Part shown: positions 8,682-15,717 of the stretch, one piece after another
How positions within the stretch are numbered: the first letter of the stretch is position 1
Layout: every line of letters starts with the position of its first letter
The notes under the pieces: model-generated
Databases searched by the model: none
Told to the model about the DNA's origin: nothing
What the model saw: only the letters and a program-made list of their open reading frames with translations
Position numbers and translations under genes: made by a program
Source: Bacteroidota bacterium
GTDB lineage: Bacteria > Bacteroidota > Bacteroidia > NS11-12g > UBA955
Assembly: GCA_030682255.1 (NCBI GenBank)
Contig: JAUXOK010000026.1
Coordinates: 1 to 64,000, forward strand
DNA length: 64,000 nt
Direction of reading: 5' to 3'

Positions 8682-9304
8682 TTTTTTGAATTTAATTGAT
8701 TACAGATGATACATTTTTCTATTTGATGTCCACGCGCTGGACAATATTCTCTTCCATAGAAAATAATTTGAAGGTGAATTTTATTCCAAATGTCTTTTTT
8801 GAAAAGTTTTTTAAGGTCTTTTTCCGTTTGAGTTACATTTTTACCATTACTAAGTTGCCATCTTTCAGCCAAGCGATGAATATGCGTATCGACAGGAAAT
8901 GCTGGCACTCCGAAAGCTTGAGACATGACAACTGACGCTGTTTTATGTCCCACACCAGGCAGGGCCTCTAAGGATTCGAACGAAGCCGGAACTTGTCCAT
9001 CATGCTGTTCAATAATCATCCGACTAAGATTAAAAATTGCTTTAGACTTAGCAGGAGATAGCCCACAAGGCTTGATAATTTCCCTGATTTCTTCGATGCT
9101 CAAAAGCAACATTTCTTGAGGCGATTTTGCTTTTGCAAACAAAATAGGCGTAATTTTATTGACCCTTTCGTCTGTACATTGTGCAGAAAGCAATACCGCT
9201 ATTAAAAGCGTGTAAGCATCAGAATGATTAAGGGGAATAGGAGTTTCGGGATATAATTGCTCCAGTGTGCTGGCTACATATTGGGCTTTTTCTTTTTTAG
9301 TCAA
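8678..9304 (-). CDS. nth: Endonuclease III (DNA glycosylase/AP lyase)
   Basis: It removes oxidised pyrimidines in base excision repair. The 208-residue protein has the helix-hairpin-helix LPGVGHKTASVV with the catalytic Lys and the catalytic Asp in VDTHIHRLAERW. The C-terminal iron-sulphur loop is degenerate: Cys188, Cys198 and Cys201 are spaced C-x9-C-x2-C with no fourth cysteine, instead of C-x6-C-x2-C-x5-C. The start is TTG at 9304, since no in-frame ATG precedes the conserved EKAQYVASTLEQLYP segment. Confidence 0.92.
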   Translation of the reverse strand: MTKKEKAQYVASTLEQLYPETPIPLNHSDAYTLLIAVLLSAQCTDERVNKITPILFAKAKSPQEMLLLSIEEIREIIKPCGLSPAKSKAIFNLSRMIIEQHDGQVPASFESLEALPGVGHKTASVVMSQAFGVPAFPVDTHIHRLAERWQLSNGKNVTQTEKDLKKLFKKDIWNKIHLQIIFYGREYCPARGHQIEKCIICNQLNSKK

Positions 9305-9453
9305 AATACACTACAATATTAAAACGCTTTAAATTGATTTCCTAATTTTGGCAAGTTGCTTTTAATACCTAAACTATAAATAAAACAACCCAATCAACAA
9401 ACAAATACTTTAAAATATTTTAATTTTAAAGGCATTCAAATAATTAAAGTCAT

Positions 9454-9461
9454 TATTTTTG
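9454..9461 (+). promoter_or_regulatory. Candidate -7 element for trmB
   Basis: TATTTTTG followed by CACC fits TAnnTTTG and ends 8 bp before the trmB ATG, so the leader would be very short. No TTG is present at the -33 distance. Confidence 0.45.
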
Positions 9462-9469
9462 CACCTTAA

Positions 9470-10114
9470 ATGCCAAAGACCAAATTAAAAAAATTTTCTC
9501 AATACGAAACTTTTCCTAACACTTATGATGCTAGAAATTTATTAAAAGGCAAATGGCACCAAGAGGTTTTTAAAAACAACAATCCCATCGTTCTTGAACT
9601 TGCTTGTGGAAGAGGTGAATATTGCATTGGTTTAGCACAATTAAACCCAAACAAAAACTTTATCGGCTTAGATGTAAAAGCTGCTAGAATGTGGGAAGGG
9701 GCCAAATATGCAATAGAAAATCATTTAAATAATGTTGCATTTTTAAGAATTCAAATAGATTTTTTACTCGATTATTTTGAAGCAGGAGAAATTGACGAAA
9801 TATGGATTACTTTCCCTGACCCACAACCCCAAAAACCAAGAGCTAAACAAAGACTCACCCATATTAAATTTTTAGAAAAATATTTTCTTTTATTGGGTAA
9901 ATTCAAATCTGTAAATTTAAAAACAGACAGCGATTTTTTATTTCAATTTACAACCGAATCCGTTAAAGATATCAATGTGCAAATCCAAGAACTCTTATTT
10001 AATATAGATGACAAAGAAGATTTGCAGGATGAATTAAAAATCAGCACTTATTATGAAAAAATGTGGAGAGAAAAAAACATCCCTATCAAATATTTAAAAT
10101 TTCAATTTGTGTAA
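9470..10114 (+). CDS. trmB: tRNA (guanine-46-N7)-methyltransferase
   Basis: It adds the m7G46 modification to tRNA using S-adenosylmethionine. The 214-residue protein has the SAM-binding ELACGRGEYCIGLA, the acidic FIGLDVKAARMW, and the TrmB signature ITFPDPQPQKPRAKQRLTH. The ATG start follows the candidate -7 element. Its last 13 bp overlap the end of the convergent TrpF-like gene. Confidence 0.93.
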   Translation: MPKTKLKKFSQYETFPNTYDARNLLKGKWHQEVFKNNNPIVLELACGRGEYCIGLAQLNPNKNFIGLDVKAARMWEGAKYAIENHLNNVAFLRIQIDFLLDYFEAGEIDEIWITFPDPQPQKPRAKQRLTHIKFLEKYFLLLGKFKSVNLKTDSDFLFQFTTESVKDINVQIQELLFNIDDKEDLQDELKISTYYEKMWREKNIPIKYLKFQFV

Positions 10115-10650
10115 GGTTCTAAAATCTTATTCCATTTATCGTGGTCACGAAAACCAATTGCAATTTCTTTTTCCCCTTCCAATTCAATCCCTTCATAGCT
10201 CTCACAATTAATGCCATCAAAGGCTTTAACAATGATGGGCAATTCTGTTCTTGATTTCATAAATTGATATGCTTCGTCTGAGTGCACTAACACTAAATGA
10301 GCTTTAGATAAAAGTGGCATATCTAATAAAGGATCTAATATTTCTAAAATAATTTTAACATCTAAATCAGACACGCTTAAATCATCGTAATTGGCTGGCA
10401 ATTGAATCGCTTTAAGTCCAAGTTCATTAACAAAATCGGCAATCCAATCTTTAGGTTGATGATTAAACTCCCCAACTACAATAGGCCCGTTTATCCAATC
10501 TATGATTTGTTTAGCTTTTTGGGGTTCAATAAAATTTTCAGAATTTGGATTGAAACAAAATCCTACAAAATCGGCCCACATGCCAGCCGCATACCTAGCA
10601 TCTGTTAAGTGAGTAATTGAAGAAAATTTGAGAATAAATGGATAGTTCAT
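10102..10650 (-). CDS. TrpF-like (phosphoribosylanthranilate isomerase-like) protein, catalytic Cys missing
   Basis: The 182-residue protein resembles a short TrpF barrel: KFSSITHLTDARYAAGMWAD and FVGFCFNPNSENFIEPQKAK parallel the KICGIT...DA and GFVF...SPRY segments of TrpF. The catalytic Cys of KICG is replaced by Ser (KFSSI), and it is about 20 residues shorter than usual. No other trp genes are nearby. It is more likely a diverged relative than a tryptophan enzyme. It overlaps the 3' end of trmB by 13 bp and lies 14 bp downstream of the permease gene. ATG start. Confidence 0.6.
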   Translation of the reverse strand: MNYPFILKFSSITHLTDARYAAGMWADFVGFCFNPNSENFIEPQKAKQIIDWINGPIVVGEFNHQPKDWIADFVNELGLKAIQLPANYDDLSVSDLDVKIILEILDPLLDMPLLSKAHLVLVHSDEAYQFMKSRTELPIIVKAFDGINCESYEGIELEGEKEIAIGFRDHDKWNKILEPYTN

Positions 10651-10664
10651 TAAAAGAATATATA

Positions 10665-11882
10665 TTAATTAAATTTGATAGCTTTAACTGGGTCAATTTT
10701 ATTGATGATTCGAACAGGCAACCAAAGTGCAACCATGCAAATAGCGATAGTTCCCAAATTGATATACCAAACATAGGCTGCATTTATTTCAACAGGCACA
10801 TAAGACAAATAATAGGTTTCTTGAGGCAAAGTAATAAATCTATAATAATCCTGAAACCATGCTAACCCAATTCCCAAAGAATTTCCAAGAATCAATCCAA
10901 TAAGCAAAATAAAAAACGCATGTTTTAAAAAGATATTTCTGATGGTTGAATTTCTAGCTCCTAAGGCTTTTAAAACCCCAATCATAGTAGTTCTTTCAAT
11001 TATTAAAATCAATAAGGCTGTTATCATATTGATACAAGCTACCACTATCATCAATATCAAAATAATACTGATGTTTTGATCCAAATAACCTAACCAATCA
11101 AATATCTGAGGATTTAACTGCACAAGGTTTTCTGAGTTTAACTCGATGGGAATATGTTGATTTACCAATTGAGTGGTACTCATTACATTTTTAAAATCTT
11201 TAGTCTTTACCTCATAATGTGTTATTTCATTTTGCTTATTAGCAAAAATTCGTTGCATTTCTACCAAACTACCAACAACAAATAACATATCGGTTTCCTC
11301 AATACCGGTTTCATATACACCTACTACGCTGCAAGGAATTACACGTACAGGATCATTAATAAAATACACTTTTACGATGTCTCCTGTATCTATTTTTAAT
11401 TTACTAGCAATAATTTTAGAAACCAAAATTTCTCTTTTACCAAAACTATCTATATCCAAAGGGATTCTACCTTTCAAGATATTTTTTTTCAAAAAAGAAA
11501 AATCATATTGGCCATTTACACCTTTAAAAACAATTCCTTCTAAATCATTTTCTGCTTTGATAATTCCTGGTCTAGAAATAACAGGGCTTACTGTTGAAAT
11601 ATTTTCTACATCTAATATCTGTTTTACCAAATGACTGGAATCACTAAACTGTATGTAATCAAAATTACCTGAAGTGCCTGTAGAATGTATTTCGATATGC
11701 CCACCAAAACCAATTACCTTTTCTGTAATTTCATTTTTATAACCTATCACTATGGCTACAGCAATAATCATAACTGCAACACTCAAACCCACACCAATCC
11801 ATGCTAACTTGATAATCAATGAAGCAAAAGATTTGAATTTACCTAGGGCCAGTCGCCTTGCTATAAAATGGCTTATTTGCAC
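10665..11882 (-). CDS. ABC transporter permease, LolC/LolE (FtsX-like) family
   Basis: The 405-residue inner-membrane protein has one N-terminal helix (IKLAWIGVGLSVAVMIIAVAIVIGY), a periplasmic MacB-like domain of about 230 residues, then three C-terminal helices (ISIILILMIVVACINMITALLILI; FFILLIGLILGNSLGIGLAW; LGTIAICMVALWLPV). The N-terminal FIARRLAL and the TMIGVLKALGARNSTIRNIFL coupling segment are typical of lipoprotein-releasing permeases. The LolD ATPase gene is not adjacent. The start is GTG at 11882. Confidence 0.85.
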   Translation of the reverse strand: MQISHFIARRLALGKFKSFASLIIKLAWIGVGLSVAVMIIAVAIVIGYKNEITEKVIGFGGHIEIHSTGTSGNFDYIQFSDSSHLVKQILDVENISTVSPVISRPGIIKAENDLEGIVFKGVNGQYDFSFLKKNILKGRIPLDIDSFGKREILVSKIIASKLKIDTGDIVKVYFINDPVRVIPCSVVGVYETGIEETDMLFVVGSLVEMQRIFANKQNEITHYEVKTKDFKNVMSTTQLVNQHIPIELNSENLVQLNPQIFDWLGYLDQNISIILILMIVVACINMITALLILIIERTTMIGVLKALGARNSTIRNIFLKHAFFILLIGLILGNSLGIGLAWFQDYYRFITLPQETYYLSYVPVEINAAYVWYINLGTIAICMVALWLPVRIINKIDPVKAIKFN

Positions 11883-11915
11883 GAGTGCAATTTTACAACA
11901 TTTATTTCAATTGGA

Positions 11916-13022
11916 TTAATATTTTCTACCTTTCCAAGTTGTTTTAGAAGGCCATAAAAAATAAATCCCGGTGCAAGGAATCATTATAAATAAATAAACA
12001 TCATAAAACAAAATAGCCATCCAATGTTCTGGACGAATATTTAAAATCTGATATATTCTTAATATTTGAAACAATTGTATGAAGCATTTAAAAACAAATA
12101 AACCTAATGCTAATTGCCAATTAAATAACAAAAGAATAGGCAAGGAAAAATACCAAGTAGAAAACACAAACAACATAATTCTATAATTCAAAGGCAAATC
12201 CCAACCGCCCACCAACCACCTTTTACGTTGCTTCATTATACCAACAAAAGTTTCGATAGGTTTTGAGTAAACTAGCGTCTCTTGATTTAAAACTTGAGAA
12301 CTTAAAAAACCTTTTTCTTTCAATGCTTTAAACAATGCATAATCTTCTGTGATACTAAATGGTATGGTTTCATAACCACCAACTTTTTGATAAGCACTCA
12401 TGCTAAATGACATATTATTACCTACCATTGTGATAGGTTTTTTGAAAAAATCTAAAACATGAATAATCCCCATAAAATATAACCAATCTACTTGTTGAAA
12501 CTTTTCAAATAAATTATCTGCTGTAATATTGGTTGTTCCACCAGCCATATCTACTCTATTATTTATCATTTCACTCACCAAACCCTTTGCCCATTTTGGG
12601 TTTACAATGATATCAGCATCAGTAACAAGTATGTATGCCCCACTTGCCAATTGCCCTAAAGTTGCTAAAACCCTAGCTTTTCCTTTTGTTTGGGTATTAT
12701 CAGTTGATTTTAAATTTACCAACTTAAACCATGGTTTATTTTGGATAAAAGCCTCTATTATTGCTTGTGTTTCATCTGTACTTTGATCGTTGCCAATCAA
12801 AACTTCAATTAGATTTTTATCATAATCTAAATTTTCTATCGCTCCTAAGCAGGTTTTAATATTTGAGGCTTCGTTTCTAGCTGCAATTAAAATCGAAATT
12901 TTAGGATATTCATCCAATTCTACAAAGTTCTTTTTTTTGTATAAAAACAACGAAAACAAATACCCTATTTGAATAATAAGATAAATTAAGCAGAAAATAA
13001 TGGCAACAACAAACAAAATCAT
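11916..13022 (-). CDS. Membrane glycosyltransferase, family 2
   Basis: The 368-residue protein has one N-terminal helix, a GT2 catalytic domain, then several C-terminal helices. Motifs: ISILIAARNEA, VLIGNDQSTDET, DxD-type TDADIIV, acceptor-site ITEDYALF and the processivity-like QRKRWLVGGW. The true start is the ATG at 13022, which overlaps the preceding gene's TGA in an ATGA junction; an upstream TTG is less likely. Pairing with a polysaccharide deacetylase suggests synthesis or trimming of a surface glycan, but the sugar is unknown. Confidence 0.85.
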   Translation of the reverse strand: MILFVVAIIFCLIYLIIQIGYLFSLFLYKKKNFVELDEYPKISILIAARNEASNIKTCLGAIENLDYDKNLIEVLIGNDQSTDETQAIIEAFIQNKPWFKLVNLKSTDNTQTKGKARVLATLGQLASGAYILVTDADIIVNPKWAKGLVSEMINNRVDMAGGTTNITADNLFEKFQQVDWLYFMGIIHVLDFFKKPITMVGNNMSFSMSAYQKVGGYETIPFSITEDYALFKALKEKGFLSSQVLNQETLVYSKPIETFVGIMKQRKRWLVGGWDLPLNYRIMLFVFSTWYFSLPILLLFNWQLALGLFVFKCFIQLFQILRIYQILNIRPEHWMAILFYDVYLFIMIPCTGIYFLWPSKTTWKGRKY

Positions 13023-13630
13023 AAAGTGATGCAATTAAAACCTTTCTCATTAATAAATTGTAAATATTGAGGTAACAAAATCTTAAGGTTTTCTTCAGCT
13101 TTAACTGAATCATGAAAAACCACAACACTTCCATTCTGAGTTTTATCTTTCAATATCGCCAAGCTAAGCTCACAATTTAAACCCTTTAAATAATCACAAG
13201 ACAATAAAGACCACATGACTAATTTATAATGTGGAGATAGCGCTTTAATTTGTTTGGGAGAAATTCTACCATAAGGCGGACGGAATAAATTAGATTTTAC
13301 AAAATGTCGACATTCCTCCACATCTTTAACATAATCTTTCAAACTACTTTCCCATCCTTTTATGTGATGCATGGTATGATTACCAATTTGATGACCTTCA
13401 TGCAACAATTGAGAAAAAACTTCTGGGTATTTTTGAACATTCTGACCTACGCAAAAAAAAGTTGCCTTAAAATTATATTTAGCCAATTCTTGTATCACCC
13501 AAGGTGTTATATCAGGATGTGGACCATCATCAAATGTCAGGTAAATATCTGGTTTTGAACGATCGCCATGCCAAAATAATTTCGAAAAAACAAGTTGCAA
13601 TAATTTTGGCGTAGATTGATAAAATGGCAT
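13019..13630 (-). CDS. Polysaccharide deacetylase (NodB/CE4 family)
   Basis: The 203-residue protein carries the CE4 motifs: TFDDGPHP (catalytic Asp and metal Asp), GNHTMHH (metal His pair), RPPYG and VVVFHDS. The family removes N-acetyl groups from amino sugars, using a divalent metal. There is no signal peptide, so it is either cytoplasmic or exported unconventionally. It is co-translated with the downstream glycosyltransferase (4-bp overlap). A TATATTTG element lies 4 bp before its ATG. Confidence 0.9.
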   Translation of the reverse strand: MPFYQSTPKLLQLVFSKLFWHGDRSKPDIYLTFDDGPHPDITPWVIQELAKYNFKATFFCVGQNVQKYPEVFSQLLHEGHQIGNHTMHHIKGWESSLKDYVKDVEECRHFVKSNLFRPPYGRISPKQIKALSPHYKLVMWSLLSCDYLKGLNCELSLAILKDKTQNGSVVVFHDSVKAEENLKILLPQYLQFINEKGFNCITL

Positions 13631-13634
13631 TGCG

Positions 13635-13642
13635 CAAATATA
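13635..13642 (-). promoter_or_regulatory. Candidate -7 element for the deacetylase-GT2 pair
   Basis: The minus strand reads TATATTTG then CGCA and the ATG, an exact TAnnTTTG match only 4 bp from the start codon. This suggests a leaderless or near-leaderless message. Confidence 0.45.
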
Positions 13643-13686
13643 TTAAACTATTCAAAAAACTCTATTTAATATAAAAATATAATCCT

Positions 13687-13694
13687 TATTTTTG
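13687..13694 (+). promoter_or_regulatory. Candidate -7 element for the UDP-sugar dehydrogenase
   Basis: TATTTTTG followed by CACATTC is an exact TAnnTTTG match 16 bp before the ATG at 13711, facing away from the deacetylase promoter in an 80-bp divergent spacer. Confidence 0.5.
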
Positions 13695-13710
13695 CACATT
13701 CTTAACAAAA

Positions 13711-15006
13711 ATGAGCATATTTAACGATATTCAACAAAAAAACAAATCAATTGCAGTTATTGGGTTAGGTTATGTTGGCTTACCTTTGGCATTAGAGTTT
13801 GCAAAAAAATTCAAAGTGGTAGGATTTGACATCAACCCCAAACGAGTAGAAATGTTAAAAAGAAAAGAAGACCCTAGCAAAGAGGTTGAAGCTCATGAAT
13901 TTGAAGGTTGTGATATCACATTTTCACACAATTTAGACGATATTAAAAACTGCAACTTTTATATTGTTGCTGTTCCAACACCTATAGACGATGCTAAAAG
14001 CCCTGATTTAAGACCTTTGATTGGTGCATCTAAGACAGTAGGGAAAGTTATTAAAAAAGGAGACTATGTGGTATTTGAAAGTACGGTTTACCCCGGCTGC
14101 ACAGAAGAGGATTGTGTTCCTGTCATTGAAAAAGAAAGTGGATTAGAGTTTAACACAGATTTTAAAGTTGGATATTCTCCTGAAAGAATTAATCCAGGTG
14201 ACAAAATCAATACGCTTACCAAAATATTAAAAATTGTTTCGGGTAGCGATACTGAAAGTTTAAAAGAAATCTCTGCTTTATATGGGTCAATTATCACTGC
14301 TGGCATACATGAAGCACCAACATTGAAAGTTGCAGAAGCTGCAAAAATCATAGAGAACACTCAAAGAGATTTAAATATCTCTTTGATGAATGAATTAAGT
14401 TTAATATTTGATAAATTAAATATCAACACATATGATGTAATAGAAGCTGCTGGCACTAAATGGAATTTCTTGAAATTTAGTCCCGGTTTAGTTGGAGGGC
14501 ATTGCATTGGTGTTGACCCATATTACTTAACATACAAAGCAACCGAACTAGGTTTACACCCAAGAGTAATTGCTGCAGGCCGATTTACCAACGATATGAT
14601 GGGCGCGCACATTGCCAAAGTTGCTTTAAAAAAGCTAATTGCGAATGATAAAATCATTAAAAACTCTAAAATATTGATTTTAGGAGCAACTTTCAAAGAA
14701 GATGTTGCAGACATTAGAAATTCCAAAATAATTGATATCGTAAAAGAATTGAAAAGCTATAGCATTAATGTTGAAGTTGTTGACCCTAGAGCTGATGCTG
14801 AAGAGGTTTTTGAAGAATACGGTTTTCACTTATCCCCAGAAATTGGTAAAGGCTATGATGGAATAATCGCTGCGGTTAGTCACCATGAATATAAAACACT
14901 TACTGAGGATTTTTTCATATCTATTTGCAATCCAAATTCATTTATACTTGATTTAAAAGGTATTTACCGATCTAAAATTAAACAGTTAGAATATTGGAGT
15001 TTATAA
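13711..15006 (+). CDS. Nucleotide-sugar dehydrogenase (TviB/WbpO-like, UDP-HexNAc to uronate)
   Basis: The 431-residue protein has three parts: an N-terminal NAD-binding fold (IGLGYVGLPLALEFAKKF), a central dimer helix, and a C-terminal UDP-binding domain (ILGATFKEDVADIRNSK). The catalytic Cys is in GGHCIGVDPYYLTYKA, a form typical of the TviB/WbpO branch that oxidises UDP-GlcNAc or UDP-GalNAc, rather than UDP-glucose, to the uronic acid. It would supply an acidic amino sugar for a capsule or O-antigen and sits divergently from the deacetylase/GT2 pair. Confidence 0.88.
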   Translation: MSIFNDIQQKNKSIAVIGLGYVGLPLALEFAKKFKVVGFDINPKRVEMLKRKEDPSKEVEAHEFEGCDITFSHNLDDIKNCNFYIVAVPTPIDDAKSPDLRPLIGASKTVGKVIKKGDYVVFESTVYPGCTEEDCVPVIEKESGLEFNTDFKVGYSPERINPGDKINTLTKILKIVSGSDTESLKEISALYGSIITAGIHEAPTLKVAEAAKIIENTQRDLNISLMNELSLIFDKLNINTYDVIEAAGTKWNFLKFSPGLVGGHCIGVDPYYLTYKATELGLHPRVIAAGRFTNDMMGAHIAKVALKKLIANDKIIKNSKILILGATFKEDVADIRNSKIIDIVKELKSYSINVEVVDPRADAEEVFEEYGFHLSPEIGKGYDGIIAAVSHHEYKTLTEDFFISICNPNSFILDLKGIYRSKIKQLEYWSL

Positions 15007-15086
15007 GCTCTTCCATCTTTTTGAGAAAGCTTTCAAAATTTTAAGCATTGTATAAATTTGACATTTAACATTAGTTGAATGGCTTC

Positions 15087-15713
15087 TTAATAAAACAATC
15101 CTAGGAAAAGATAAACGGCTAAACTGACCAAGAATAATCTCAATGCCCATTTCTTCAATTGCTTGATTGCTTTTTTGTCCAATATCACAAGTTTACCCTT
15201 TAATTTTTTTTTACCCAGCTTTAACAACAAATAACTTGCACCTGAAGAAATGGCTGTTCCTAATAAATAAATGTAATGCCATTTGATTATAGCAAACACC
15301 AAAAACACTAACGCTAAAACAAATAATCCTATACCTAAATAAACAAACAGGACTCTTAAATCTCTGACCTTGCCATCTACTTTACTTATGCCAAGATTCT
15401 GTTTAATTGCAATCATGGAATCATAACTGTTTTCAGTTTCCATTTTGAAATAAATTTTTTTAATTTCGGTTGGGGAATGTTTTTCAAGAAAATTTGATAC
15501 ATCGATAGAATCATTTTTGTCATCCAAAATCAACCTATGTTTTTCAGAAAGTAAACTTTTGGAATTATTTAAACTCACATCCTCCTGAAAAAACAATTCT
15601 TTAGATTCTACTATTTGTTTGTGTACCTTACAACCATTTATCACTAATAAAACAGATACAATAATTAATCTGAATCTGAGAGTGATTGACTTAGTAGAAT
15701 TACAAATTAACAA
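15087..15713 (-). CDS. Small membrane protein of unknown function, possible lipoprotein
   Basis: The 208-residue protein is not one I recognise. The N-terminus is hydrophobic and ends in VINGC, a weak lipobox (LRFRLIIVSVLLVINGC). After about 90 polar residues come helices at VLFVYLGIGLFVLALVFLVFA, WHYIYLLGTAISSGASYLLL and LRLFLVSLAVYLFLGLF, separated by a Lys-rich loop. A lipobox together with several helices is unusual. The start appears to be TTG at 15713, 4 bp after the uvrA stop, so it is probably transcribed with uvrA. Confidence 0.65.
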   Translation of the reverse strand: MLICNSTKSITLRFRLIIVSVLLVINGCKVHKQIVESKELFFQEDVSLNNSKSLLSEKHRLILDDKNDSIDVSNFLEKHSPTEIKKIYFKMETENSYDSMIAIKQNLGISKVDGKVRDLRVLFVYLGIGLFVLALVFLVFAIIKWHYIYLLGTAISSGASYLLLKLGKKKLKGKLVILDKKAIKQLKKWALRLFLVSLAVYLFLGLFY

Positions 15714-15717
15714 AAAA

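Noticed and set aside
8960-8975. ATTCGAAC sequence like a tRNA T-loop
   Set aside because: It lies inside nth, with no acceptor or anticodon stems around it; no tRNA was found in the window.
15018-15042. Near-palindrome TTTTGAGAAAGCTTTCAAAA between convergent genes
   Set aside because: It could be a weak two-way terminator, but the stem is A+T-rich and mismatched; not strong enough to annotate.
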